Positions 7,106 to 14,115 of a stretch of DNA of 48,576 nucleotides are shown here, piece after piece (positions within the stretch are counted from its first letter, which is position 1; every line of letters starts with the position of its first letter). Source of the stretch: a virus. The notes under the pieces were generated by a model that saw nothing but the letters and a program-made list of their open reading frames with translations, searched no databases and had not been told where the DNA came from. The DNA is taken from positions 1 through 48,576 of IMG/VR virus record IMGVR_UViG_3300027746_000027; one strand, written 5' to 3'. The position numbers and the translations under genes are program-made.

Positions 7106-7714
7106 ATGCAACGCGCAACCTGCGAATGCTGCGGAGAGCCCCTCGCTCTCCTGCCAGCGCAACCGGCTCAGATCGAGGCCCGCGAGTGGAACGGCCACCC
7201 GATCCACCGCCGCCAGATCGATGGCTACGTGAACGCCACGGCCATGTGTCGGGCCGGTGGCCGCCGCTGGAATCACTACGTCACCAACGACCGCACAGCC
7301 GAGTATCTGCAGGCCCTTTCGGGGTCAGCCGGAATTCCGGCCGACCTGTTGGTGGCCTCCATCGGCAACGGCCCCAACCACTTGCGGGGCACCTGGATCC
7401 ACCCCCGCCTTGCCGTGGACCTCGCCCGCTGGATCAGCCCCGCCTTCGCCGTCTGGATGGACGGCTGGTTCCTTGAGCAGTTCCAGCCCTTCGCTTCGCC
7501 CACCACCACCAACCACCGTCAACCCACCGCCAGCCGCCAAGGATTCCGCGACACCTCGCCCCGCATCGTGATCCACGCCGCCTCCTATCAGGAAGCGGCC
7601 GATCTCTGGCATCAGGCGGTCTCCGCTGCCGTGCTCGCTGGCCTCAGCCGCAACCGCCGCCGTGCCCTCCACGCCGGAGGCGACCCCCGCTACGAGGTCG
7701 CACTCACCGCTTGA
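7106..7714 (+). CDS. KilA-N domain DNA-binding protein
   Basis: A 202-aa protein. It begins with a short CxxC element (CECCGEPLALL), then a KilA-N domain at about residues 25-130. Markers are REWNGHPIHRRQIDGYVNAT (the D-G-YVNAT signature), WNHYVTNDRTAEYLQAL, and GTWIHPRLAVDLARWISPAF followed by VWMDGWFLEQF. KilA-N domains bind DNA and are widespread in phage antirepressors and regulators. The C-terminal 60 residues (VIHAASYQEAADLWHQAVSA) are helical and could be the second functional module. The stop lies in the first unit of a 42-bp triple repeat. It is probably an antirepressor or regulator; the target is unknown. Confidence 0.9.
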   Translation: MQRATCECCGEPLALLPAQPAQIEAREWNGHPIHRRQIDGYVNATAMCRAGGRRWNHYVTNDRTAEYLQALSGSAGIPADLLVASIGNGPNHLRGTWIHPRLAVDLARWISPAFAVWMDGWFLEQFQPFASPTTTNHRQPTASRQGFRDTSPRIVIHAASYQEAADLWHQAVSAAVLAGLSRNRRRALHAGGDPRYEVALTA

Positions 7715-7844
7715 TCCGGGCCCAGCTCACCTCGATCCGGCAGTAGCTCCCCTTGATCCGGGCCCAGCTCACCTCGATCCGGCAGTAGCTCCCCTTGATC
7801 CGGGCCCAGCTCACCTCGATCCGGCAGTAGCTCCCCTTGATCCG
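7711..7844 (+). repeat. Three tandem 42-bp repeats after the KilA-N gene
   Basis: A perfect 42-bp unit beginning TTGATCCGGGCCCAGCTCAC occurs at 7711-7752, 7753-7794 and 7795-7836, plus an 8-bp partial fourth copy. A second small repeat (CTGGCAACCGCC twice) follows at about 7851. Each 42-bp unit contains two GATCCGG words 22 bp apart, so it may itself derive from a duplication. It is not CRISPR-like, as there are no spacers. It could be operator sites or simple slippage. Confidence 0.85.
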
Positions 7845-7932
7845 ATCCGCCCTGGCAACCGCCCTGGCAACCGCCGGGGCTTTCCTTTTGGCGCAGTTGT
7901 TACGGTTTCTGAAATGCAACGCCAGACCAACT

Positions 7933-7961
7933 TTTCAAAAGCGGCACCTGTGGCTTATATT
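7933..7961 (+). promoter_or_regulatory. Sigma70-type promoter with extended -10
   Basis: TTTCAA (7933-7938), 17-bp spacer, TATATT (7956-7961), within TTTCAAAAGCG...TGGCTTATATT. The same arrangement occurs at 13309. TGGCTTA also precedes the genes at 187 (at 109) and at 47540 (at 47523). It drives the gene at 8006. Confidence 0.55.
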
Positions 7962-8005
7962 CAATTCACCGGGGCACCACCCCGCACCACCACCACCAAC
8001 CGCCC

Positions 8006-8299
8006 GTGTCTGATTCCCTTGCCGACGCCCTGCTCACCATCAGCGGCCACCCCCTCTGCGCCACCGTTGACGTTGAGCAGGGTGATGACGACAACCTCTC
8101 CTTCTACATCGAAGACGGCGACACCGCTGATGGCGTCCGTGATTACGATCTGGAGGCCACCTTGGCCCTCTACGACCAGGCCGGCACCACCTACCGTTTG
8201 ACCGTGCTGCTCCCCCGCCCCACCGATGCCGGGGACAGCGAGCCCGATGGCTGGCAGGCCCCCACCGTCAGCGAGCGCAACTCCTTCGCGTGCCGTTGA
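8006..8299 (+). CDS. Hypothetical acidic early protein
   Basis: A 97-aa acidic protein (DVEQGDDDNLSFYIEDGDTA) of mixed alpha/beta character and no recognised domain. The GTG start at 8006 lies right after a long CACCACCACCACCAACCGCC leader and a good promoter. The following gene starts 41 nt downstream. Function unknown. Strong acidity in an early phage protein is sometimes linked to inhibition of host DNA-binding proteins, but nothing specific supports that here. Confidence 0.7.
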   Translation: MSDSLADALLTISGHPLCATVDVEQGDDDNLSFYIEDGDTADGVRDYDLEATLALYDQAGTTYRLTVLLPRPTDAGDSEPDGWQAPTVSERNSFACR

Positions 8300-8339
8300 C
8301 TGCTGCCCTTTCCAAACCACACCACTGCGTTCTATTTCA

Positions 8340-8609
8340 ATGTCAACGATTGCCCCCGCCCCCGTCCACACCCCCCGCCAACGTCCCGTAGCCATCGCCC
8401 TCGATCAACTGCTTGCCGCCGCTGAGGCCACCGCCAGCGCCGTCATGGACAACGCCTTCGAGGATGGTCGCCCCGTAGATCCCGCCGCCATTCGCCAGTG
8501 GCGGGAGCGGTTGGACCGGATCTCGCGGTCTCTGGACAACAGCAGCGGTGACTCCGGGTTCTACTACCTACCCGCTCACCCCTCCTTCTCCGGCAAGGAG
8601 CTGCTCTAA
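8340..8609 (+). CDS. Hypothetical early protein
   Basis: An 89-aa protein. A Pro-rich N-terminus (MSTIAPAPVHTPRQRP) precedes a long helix (LDQLLAAAEATASAVMDNAF) and a C-terminal segment ending GFYYLPAHPSFSGKELL. No motif recognised. The ATG at 8340 is preferred over an upstream in-frame ATG at 8226, which would lie inside the preceding gene. About 235 bp of apparently gene-free sequence follows (8610-8844). Confidence 0.65.
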   Translation: MSTIAPAPVHTPRQRPVAIALDQLLAAAEATASAVMDNAFEDGRPVDPAAIRQWRERLDRISRSLDNSSGDSGFYYLPAHPSFSGKELL

Positions 8610-8844
8610 CTCTCGGGGCATGGGGCCGGGCTGCACCGGCCACTGCGCTCCCTGGTGATGCCATCCACTGCTCGGGTCAAGCGGTGGGAACAAGCAGCCG
8701 CGTTGTATCGGCTGCCGATGGCCTCTCATCTGCATCGGGACCCGTCGAGGTCTGCCGTTGATTCCAGGGTCACGTGGACCTCATTGGGCGGCAGCAAGCG
8801 CACAACCAGTAAGACCCCAAACATTTCAATTTCACCGCTTCCCA

Positions 8845-9054
8845 ATGTTCTCCATCACCTATCACCGCCCTAATCCTCATGCCAGCGCCATTCTCCCAGG
8901 CATCTTCCAAACCAGCGACCCGCACACCACCGAATGGGTTACGCCGGGCAACTGGTCGTCGGACGACGCCAGAAAATCCTTCGAGGCCCGTCACCCGGGC
9001 TGCGTTGTCCTTCGATGTGACCAAATCAGCGGGCACTACAGAAGCCTCACCTGA
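8845..9054 (+). CDS. Hypothetical small protein
   Basis: A 69-aa protein (MFSITYHRPNPHASAILPGI, then FQTSDPHTTEWVTPGNWSSD) with mixed composition and one CVVLRCD segment. The ATG at 8845 follows AATTTCACCGCTTCCCA, and the upstream AT-rich stretch may hold a promoter. An overlapping frame (8879-9226) is mostly Arg/Pro/Ser-rich; only its last third, a membrane helix, looks real. Confidence 0.55.
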   Translation: MFSITYHRPNPHASAILPGIFQTSDPHTTEWVTPGNWSSDDARKSFEARHPGCVVLRCDQISGHYRSLT

Positions 9055-9106
9055 GCTACTGCTACCCCAGATTTCACACCGCCGATCCCCAGATCGCTCG
9101 AAGCGA

Positions 9107-9226
9107 TTGATCTGGCCCACCCTCCTGACCATGGTGGCCCTGTTGTTTGCTCAGGCCCTGGTCCTGCGGGACACCCGGCAGATTCGTCTCCATCAGCGTG
9201 ACGTCGCGCCGGAGCTGCAGCGATGA
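9107..9226 (+). CDS. Putative small membrane protein
   Basis: About 39 aa from a TTG start, or 31 aa from ATG 9131. The sequence IWPTLLTMVALLFAQALVL is a single membrane helix followed by a charged tail (RDTRQIRLHQRDVAPELQR). A basic segment (SHRRSPDRSKR) in the same frame just upstream would fit positive-inside topology if the true start is earlier and non-canonical. The stop overlaps the start of the next gene (ATGA), which supports translation. Function unknown. Confidence 0.4.
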   Translation: MIWPTLLTMVALLFAQALVLRDTRQIRLHQRDVAPELQR

Positions 9227-9567
9227 GTTATCCCAACGACTTGGCGCCCTGCTGCGCCAACTGCAACTTCAACGTCAGCGTCACAAGTCCAACCGCAAAA
9301 AGCACCTGTCATCGTCGCGCTCCCAGCCCTGAGATCGGCGTTAACCCTTGTCGCTGGGCCGTGTGGCCTGTAGTCAAACCCTCGGACTGGTGCGGTGAAT
9401 GGGCTCCTGTCATCAGCTACCACGAGCTTTTTGCTGACTACCTGGCCAGCAACACCAACACCGTGCCCCCATTCAGTGGGATCCCAGCGCCGCCCATGCA
9501 CTCCCCGGAGCAAGACCCGGAGCCAGTTGCACCGCCATTCACCATCTACGACGATCCCCTTCAATGA
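9223..9567 (+). CDS. Cysteine-rich small protein (DWCGEW type)
   Basis: A 114-aa protein. The first 65 residues carry a CCANCNF pair, two further cysteines, and the segment CRWAVWPVVKPSDWCGEWAP. The pattern CxxC...C...W.V...DWCGEW is one I recognise from small zinc-binding proteins of phages and bacteria. The rest is Pro-rich and probably unstructured. It overlaps neighbours by 4 bp (ATGA) on both sides, so it is in a tightly coupled run of small genes from 9223 to 11696. Function unknown. Confidence 0.75.
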   Translation: MSYPNDLAPCCANCNFNVSVTSPTAKSTCHRRAPSPEIGVNPCRWAVWPVVKPSDWCGEWAPVISYHELFADYLASNTNTVPPFSGIPAPPMHSPEQDPEPVAPPFTIYDDPLQ

Positions 9568-9731
9568 GTTATCAAATTTCGTGGTACGTCAAACGTACCC
9601 CAGGCCCTGGTCGCCGTGCCCTAGTCGGAACCGAGCGGTTTGACCTGTTTGCTGATGCCGCCAAACGCACGGAAGCGCTATTGGAAGAAGGGCTAGAAGT
9701 GCGGGTGCTGCCGCTGCAGGTGAAGCCATGA
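9564..9731 (+). CDS. Small protein in coupled early cluster
   Basis: A 55-aa protein starting in the stop codon of the previous gene (ATGA) and ending in the start of the next. SYQISWYVKRTPGPGRRALV is followed by a helix (FADAAKRTEALLEEGLEVRV). Basic N-terminus, acidic C-terminus, no motif recognised. The coupling on both sides and the coding-like composition support it being real. Confidence 0.65.
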   Translation: MSYQISWYVKRTPGPGRRALVGTERFDLFADAAKRTEALLEEGLEVRVLPLQVKP

Positions 9732-10222
9732 GCATCACCTCCGAAACCCTGGCGTGGCTCCACCATTCCGCCGCTGTTGATGGCGCCGCCTATTCCCAGG
9801 TGCTCCTGCACCTGCTGGAGCGGGTGGAGGCGCTGGAGCAGAAATACGAAACCCAGAAACTGGCCACTCTGGAATGGGGGAAAGACGTGGACAAATTGAT
9901 GCGCTGGATTGACGATCATTTGAAGCGGATCATGGCGCTGGAAGCTGCCCAGCAGCCGCACCAGGACAAGCTGGATCGACTGATTGTGCTTGACGCCGAC
10001 GCTCCCACCCCCGAGGCCGCCCCGCCAGACGCGCCTGCCGGGGGGTTAATGGAGCGGGTGGTGAAGGTGATTGCCGACCCTGACGGCCCTGCTGAGTTGT
10101 GGCACGACGATGCCCGCGCCGCAATCCGCGAGGTGGCGGCCGCAATCGATCAGATGGCCCCTGACCGCAATCTGACCTGGGAGCGTGTCGCGCTGTGGCT
10201 GGAACGGGAGGCCAAGCGATGA
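9728..10222 (+). CDS. Modular early protein with coiled-coil N-terminus
   Basis: A 164-aa protein. Residues 1-75 form a probable coiled coil (LLHLLERVEALEQKYETQKL). The C-terminal half contains LMERVVKVIADPDGPAELWH, then DDARAAIREVAAAIDQM. This module type (ERV.k.I....W...ARAAI.EVA) I associate with small modular proteins of cyanobacterial phages. Overlaps on both sides are 4 bp. No catalytic motif; function unknown. Confidence 0.72.
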   Translation: MSITSETLAWLHHSAAVDGAAYSQVLLHLLERVEALEQKYETQKLATLEWGKDVDKLMRWIDDHLKRIMALEAAQQPHQDKLDRLIVLDADAPTPEAAPPDAPAGGLMERVVKVIADPDGPAELWHDDARAAIREVAAAIDQMAPDRNLTWERVALWLEREAKR

Positions 10223-10545
10223 CCATTTTTGACCTCCGCGCCCTGTGCGCCGATCTGATGAAGCTGGCAGAGGAATCCGATGATTACCTGCTGCGCGTCC
10301 CCGAGGTTGTGCGCCTGGTGGACCGCGCCCGCGCCGCCCTGGCCCAGCCGGTGGGGGAGGGACCGAGTGATGAGGAGTTGCTGGAGTCTGCCGCCAAAGC
10401 GCTGGGCTACAAGAGCATTCCGAGCGATGAAACCTGCCTGACGGCTGAGGCCAGCGAACTGCTGGCCTTCGCCCGCGCCGTCCTCGCCCACTGGCTCCCC
10501 GCCCACGACATCCCGCTGCCCCAGGTCGGGGAGGGGGCGGAATGA
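10219..10545 (+). CDS. Modular early protein (PSDEELLE / LLAFARAVL modules)
   Basis: A 108-aa helical protein. After an N-terminal domain (FDLRALCADLMKLAEESDDY) it carries GPSDEELLESAAKALGY and ASELLAFARAVLAHW. I recognise these short modules as recurring in cyanophage-type hypothetical proteins. The start ATG at 10219 overlaps the previous stop by 4 bp. Function unknown. Confidence 0.72.
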   Translation: MTIFDLRALCADLMKLAEESDDYLLRVPEVVRLVDRARAALAQPVGEGPSDEELLESAAKALGYKSIPSDETCLTAEASELLAFARAVLAHWLPAHDIPLPQVGEGAE

Positions 10546-10667
10546 GCCGCTACTGCGATTCCGACGACTACGACCTTGAGCCGTGGATGGAGGGCCAGGC
10601 CGCCGGGGCGATGCGAAGCGCCATCCGTGGCCGTCTAGAAGAATCAATCACCCCTGATCTCGACTGA
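10542..10667 (+). CDS. Very small acidic protein
   Basis: A 41-aa protein (MSRYCDSDDYDLEPWMEGQA, then AGAMRSAIRGRLEESITPDL). Its ATG overlaps the previous stop (ATGA), and its TGA overlaps the next ATG (TGATG). The continuous coupling supports it as a real gene despite its size. Function unknown. Confidence 0.6.
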   Translation: MSRYCDSDDYDLEPWMEGQAAGAMRSAIRGRLEESITPDLD

Positions 10668-10864
10668 TGAACACCAACCCCACCTACATCGACCGCCTAG
10701 CCCTGGCGGCGTGCTCTGACCGCACGTCGGGCGCAGGATGCGCTACCCCGTGCGATGGCTGCCGCCGCGATTCTGCTGCCGTTGCAACTGAACTGGCCAC
10801 CATCCTCCGTGAACGCCACGGCTCTAGCTCCGTGGCTGACTGGCTGGATGGCGTCCCCAGCTGA
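10667..10864 (+). CDS. Small cysteine-containing protein
   Basis: A 65-aa protein with a cysteine cluster (CSDRTSGAGCATPCDGCRRD) followed by a helix (AAVATELATILRERHG). Four clustered cysteines suggest metal binding. It is coupled at both ends by TGATG. Function unknown. Confidence 0.65.
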   Translation: MNTNPTYIDRLALAACSDRTSGAGCATPCDGCRRDSAAVATELATILRERHGSSSVADWLDGVPS

Positions 10865-11034
10865 TGACCACCACCAAGCGCCCCGGCTGGGGACTCCGCA
10901 TCCTCCAGGTCCGCAACACCAACGGCATCCCCGAGGCCTTGATTCTCCCCGGCAACCACGAAGCACCCTTCTGGACTGATCTGCGCCAGATCGCTCAGCA
11001 CCAAGCCCGCACGATCTACGAACCCCTCCCATGA
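10864..11034 (+). CDS. Very small protein before dCTP deaminase
   Basis: A 56-aa protein (MTTTKRPGWGLRILQVRNTN ... EAPFWTDLRQIAQHQARTIY). It is coupled to the upstream gene by TGATG and overlaps the dCTP deaminase start by 4 bp (ATGA). Composition looks coding. Function unknown. Confidence 0.6.
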   Translation: MTTTKRPGWGLRILQVRNTNGIPEALILPGNHEAPFWTDLRQIAQHQARTIYEPLP

Positions 11035-11696
11035 ACTCAACACCAGACTCCATTCCCTTCGATACGCCCATCGAGACCCCTCATGCAGCCGGCCCTATTC
11101 CCGACTGGCGCATTCGGCAGCTCGCCGCCAAGGGCATGATCAGCCCGTTTGAATCCAAGAAGGTGCGGCGCCGGTTAACACCGGCTGACGAACCTGGCTC
11201 CAGGGGGATCGGAGCCATCTCCTACGGCTGCTCCAGCTATGGCTATGACCTCACTCTCTCCTCCGAAGATTTCCGCATTTTCCGCCACGTCCCAGGCCTG
11301 ATCGTGGACCCAAAGCGCTTCGATGAAAGCTGCCTTGAGCGGGCTCGACTGGTATGTGGTGGCAGCAGCGGCTTCTACTTCATCCTTCCCGCTCACACTT
11401 ATGCCCTCGGCGTGGTGGTCGAGCGCCTCAAGCTTCCGGCCAACATCACCGCCCAGTTCATCGGCAAGAGCACCTACGCCCGCTGCGGCATCATCGTGAA
11501 CCTCACCCCAGGTGAAGCCGGCTGGGAGGGTCACCTGACCCTGGAGATTTCCAACAGCAGCGGTGCCGATTGCCGCATCTATGCCAACGAGGGGATCTGC
11601 CAGGCCCTCTTCTATGAAGGGGTGCCATGTGACACGCCCTACGGCGACGGCAAGTACCAGGGGCAGGCCGGTGGCGTAACTCTGGCAAGGGTTTGA
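11031..11696 (+). CDS. dcd: dCTP deaminase
   Basis: A 221-aa protein of the dCTP deaminase/dUTPase superfamily. Markers are SYGCSSYGYDLTLSSED near the N-terminus, LGVVVERLKLPANITAQFIG, then the signature GKSTYARCGIIVNLTPGEAG, WEGHLTLEISNSSG and IYANEGICQALFYEG. It deaminates dCTP to dUTP, feeding dTMP synthesis; in phages it adjusts the nucleotide pool for replication. It is the last gene of the coupled small-gene run and is followed 28 nt later by the haloperoxidase gene. An N-terminal extension of about 25 residues (STPDSIPFDTPIETPHAAGP) precedes the usual start of the family. Confidence 0.93.
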   Translation: MNSTPDSIPFDTPIETPHAAGPIPDWRIRQLAAKGMISPFESKKVRRRLTPADEPGSRGIGAISYGCSSYGYDLTLSSEDFRIFRHVPGLIVDPKRFDESCLERARLVCGGSSGFYFILPAHTYALGVVVERLKLPANITAQFIGKSTYARCGIIVNLTPGEAGWEGHLTLEISNSSGADCRIYANEGICQALFYEGVPCDTPYGDGKYQGQAGGVTLARV

Positions 11697-11724
11697 GTTC
11701 AGTATCACCATTTCGCTATTCACC

Positions 11725-12996
11725 ATGCCCATTCCATTTGCTAAAGGCCACGACTGGCAGCAGCTCGTGTCAGCGTTGTCCGTGAAAACTCAGGCCGCAT
11801 TCGATGCAATCACTCGAACCGGCGCCATGAAGCTGGTCTCTCCTCAGGCCGCCATTGCACCGGGCCTGACACCGATCCCTGCCACGTGGCCAGCGATGCC
11901 CACTGATGAGTCCAGGGCCACCGCTGCGGAGCTGCTGGAGGTGGCTGGTGGCCTGCTGCTGGCTGATGTGCCGTTCCATGAGATCGCCGCCAACCCGATC
12001 GCTCAGACCGTGGCCAGCGTGCTCGCCGGGTTTGGCACCGACTTTCCAGGGCCCGTCACTCCAGCAGCGCTGTTTCGGCGCACCGCCAGCGATGGCGGGC
12101 CATTTGTGAGCCAGCTGCTGCTCCAGCCTGCCCCGCCAGATTTCGGCCCCCGCGCCACTCGGCTGCGCACCGGGGCCTATGGGGTGGATCAGATCGAGCT
12201 GAACCAGCTCCACGCGGGGAACACCCCGAGAGCGCAGACGTTTGGCCCTGCCCGCCTGGCGTACTCGCCTCGGGCCCTGGCATCGATGCTGCATCAGGAT
12301 CGCCCCTATGCGCTGGGCCTGCAGGCCGCGTGGATCCTGGCCCAGCGGGTGCCGCTGTCACCACGGTTCCCGGTGCTGCGCAACGAGGCAGGATTCGTCA
12401 CCCACGGAGGAGCGGTGGACCTGGACTGCGCCGTGGCCGAGGTGGTCCGCGAGGCGATGAGGCAGTGCTGGTATCTGAAGTGCATGGTGGGCCGTCGCCG
12501 CAGGCCTGAGGGGATGCAGCGCTGGCCTGGCATCACGCTCCATGCGGACTACGAGGCGCTGGGCGGGCCAATCCTGGACCTGCTGCCTAATCGCCTGCTG
12601 CCGATGGTTTTCGCCGAGGGAGCCCCGGGCCACAGCTCGTGGCCCTCGGGTCATGCGGTGATCGGTGGCGCTGTAGCAACCCTGCTCAAAGCGTGGTTCT
12701 CGGATGGCGACTGGAGCACCCTTACCGGTTCGCCGATGCAGGAATCCAGGGATGGGGTGATCCTCTCGCCCGTCAGCGGCACCTCGACCATCCACGCCGA
12801 ACTCAATAAGCTGGCCTGGAACTACGGTCAGGGCCGGGTGTTTGCCGGGATCCATTTCCGCAGTGACTGCACCGCCGGGATGGCCCTCGGCGAGGCGGTG
12901 GCGTTGAAGTGGTTGTCGCAGCAGCAAGCCCGCCAGCGGGAACGGTTGGGGGTTGCGTCCTTCTGGAAGTTTGACGGGACTGGCGTCACCGTCTGA
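11725..12996 (+). CDS. Vanadium-dependent haloperoxidase (bromoperoxidase type)
   Basis: A 423-aa protein with the complete active-site signature of vanadium haloperoxidases (PAP2 superfamily). K252 and R259/R260 lie in WYLKCMVGRRRRPE. P307-S-G-H310 lies in GAPGHSSWPSGHA. R371, H377 and D381 lie in GRVFAGIHFRSDCT. The flanks also fit the bromoperoxidase subfamily: VSQLLLQPAP, the ITLHADYEALGGP region, and ELNKLAWNYGQGRVF...LGEAVALKWL. In this family H377 would bind vanadate covalently and H310 act as acid-base. These enzymes oxidise halides with hydrogen peroxide, giving hypohalous acid. No signal peptide is visible, so a cytoplasmic product released at lysis is plausible. The gene lies between dcd and packaging genes, an auxiliary metabolic position. 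Its 3' end overlaps a convergent minus-strand gene by 11 bp. Confidence 0.92.
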   Translation: MPIPFAKGHDWQQLVSALSVKTQAAFDAITRTGAMKLVSPQAAIAPGLTPIPATWPAMPTDESRATAAELLEVAGGLLLADVPFHEIAANPIAQTVASVLAGFGTDFPGPVTPAALFRRTASDGGPFVSQLLLQPAPPDFGPRATRLRTGAYGVDQIELNQLHAGNTPRAQTFGPARLAYSPRALASMLHQDRPYALGLQAAWILAQRVPLSPRFPVLRNEAGFVTHGGAVDLDCAVAEVVREAMRQCWYLKCMVGRRRRPEGMQRWPGITLHADYEALGGPILDLLPNRLLPMVFAEGAPGHSSWPSGHAVIGGAVATLLKAWFSDGDWSTLTGSPMQESRDGVILSPVSGTSTIHAELNKLAWNYGQGRVFAGIHFRSDCTAGMALGEAVALKWLSQQQARQRERLGVASFWKFDGTGVTV

Positions 12997-13207
12997 ACCT
13001 CTCCACATTGACGCGCAGGTCTGTGATTTGCGCGTCCTGCCGCGAATCCGTCGCGGTCTTTTCTTTCATCTGGTCGCAAATCATCAGCAGAGTTTTATTC
13101 ATCTCCGCAAGCTGTGTCGATTGCTGCCAGATCAAAGAAAATACCCCACCCACAAATACAACCAGGATGCCAGGGGCGGCTTTGCTTACGCTGTCAGTCC
13201 AGGACAT
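12986..13207 (-). CDS. Small membrane protein with coiled coil (holin/spanin-like)
   Basis: A 73-aa protein. One membrane helix (APGILVVFVGGVFSLIW) follows a short N-terminus, and a helical charged tail (STQLAEMNKTLLMICDQMKE) ends in basic residues. The topology is like that of the protein at 41704 and of small phage lysis proteins, but the position, antisense and convergent with the haloperoxidase, is unusual for a lysis gene. A GAGGTGGG sequence upstream on the minus strand may support initiation. It could equally be a superinfection or membrane-stress protein. Confidence 0.65.
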   Translation of the reverse strand: MSWTDSVSKAAPGILVVFVGGVFSLIWQQSTQLAEMNKTLLMICDQMKEKTATDSRQDAQITDLRVNVERFRR

Positions 13208-13308
13208 TGTGCAGCTAGGGAAACGGTGCCCACCTCATGGATGATGGGCTGAAACGGGGTGCAAGCGCTCCCTCCTGAGGTTGCCTGAACCACGCCGAGC
13301 CGTTGCCC

Positions 13309-13336
13309 TTTCAAAAGCGCAAGTATGGCTTAGACT
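13309..13336 (+). promoter_or_regulatory. Promoter before terminase operon
   Basis: TTTCAA (13309-13314), 16-bp spacer, TAGACT (13331-13336), within TTTCAAAAGCG and TATGGCTTAGACT. It is closely similar to the promoter at 7933. It starts the packaging and sigma-factor operon. Confidence 0.55.
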
Positions 13337-13363
13337 TTCGCCGACCGCAACATCACCACCCCT

Positions 13364-13843
13364 GTGCCTGCTGGCGGCCGTCCTACCAAGCTCACCAGCG
13401 AATTGGTGCAAGCGGCCAAGCAGCACGCAGCTGATGGCCTGCCCGTTGGCATGATCGCCCCCTTGCTGGGGGTTCATCGGTCCACCTGCAGCAGATGGAT
13501 AAAAGACGCAGACGAAGCAGAGGAGGGAAGCCTCCATCACCAGTTTCGAGAAGCCATCTTTCTTGCTGATGCGGAATACTGCCGCAGCTTGATGAAAGGC
13601 CTGAAGGTGCAGGCCGATGGTGGAAACCCATGGGCTGCTACCTGGCTCCTGACCCATCACCCCAGGCTGCGGGACTTCTTCTCTGACGCTGCCGCCGAAC
13701 GCCGCACCGAGAAGCGCACCGTGGCCCAGGTGGTGGATGCCATCGCCGCCGCTGGCCTTGCCCCAGACGATGAGCGCCGGGTGCTGCTGCAGATCCAGGC
13801 CCGTGGCCTTGGGGCTCAGCCGGTGGAGGAGGGCGACGGATGA
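13364..13843 (+). CDS. terS: Small terminase subunit (HTH)
   Basis: A 159-aa protein. Its N-terminus AGGRPTKLTSELVQAAKQHA plus VGMIAPLLGVHRSTCSRWIK is a helix-turn-helix of the kind found in phage small terminases and Nu1-like proteins (GRPTKLT...A..LGVsrsT...W). The middle is helical (FREAIFLADAEYCRSLMKGL). It recognises phage DNA for packaging and recruits the large subunit. The GTG start follows ATCACCACCCCT. The stop overlaps the next gene by 4 bp. Confidence 0.78.
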   Translation: MPAGGRPTKLTSELVQAAKQHAADGLPVGMIAPLLGVHRSTCSRWIKDADEAEEGSLHHQFREAIFLADAEYCRSLMKGLKVQADGGNPWAATWLLTHHPRLRDFFSDAAAERRTEKRTVAQVVDAIAAAGLAPDDERRVLLQIQARGLGAQPVEEGDG

Positions 13844-14115
13844 TCGACATTCCCGCCCTGCTAGCTCGTCGCCCATGGGTGCCGGAGCGCACCTTGCTTG
13901 ATTGCCTTGAACTGGCGCAATGGCTTTGCCCTTTGATCGGTGGCCCCGAACCGCCTCGCATCACTTCGGCACAGCTGGAAGCTCGCTGGCAGTGCAGTCA
14001 ACCCACCTCTAACCGGAGGATTCACGCCCTCAGGATTCATCGGCTCATTGACGCAAGCCTGTATCCAGGCCGCCACGCCTTTTGGGTGGTGCGAAGGGTG
14101 GGGGTGGAGAGCTGA
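13840..14115 (+). CDS. Small winged-helix-like protein
   Basis: A 91-aa protein with a winged-helix pattern: ITSAQLEARWQCSQPTSNRR is a recognition-helix-like segment, followed by IHALRIHRLIDASLYPGRHA and a strand FWVVRRVGV. It lies between the terminase subunits with 4-bp and 1-bp overlaps. It may assist DNA recognition in packaging or regulate the operon. No specific family recognised. Confidence 0.7.
   Translation: MIDIPALLARRPWVPERTLLDCLELAQWLCPLIGGPEPPRITSAQLEARWQCSQPTSNRRIHALRIHRLIDASLYPGRHAFWVVRRVGVES

Noticed and set aside
7711-7844. Possible CRISPR array
   Set aside because: The repeats are directly adjacent with no spacers and no cas genes are nearby.
7662-8201. A plus-strand ORF translating the 42-bp repeats as LDPGPAHLDPAVAP units
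   Set aside because: It starts inside the KilA-N gene, runs through a promoter and into the next gene in the wrong frame; it exists because 42 is a multiple of three.
8655-8873. Small ORF in the 8610-8844 gap
   Set aside because: Ser/Arg/Pro-rich composition, overlap with a better frame at 8845, and no leader signal.
12358-13008. Long minus-strand ORF opposite the haloperoxidase
   Set aside because: Antisense shadow; the sense frame carries all active-site residues.
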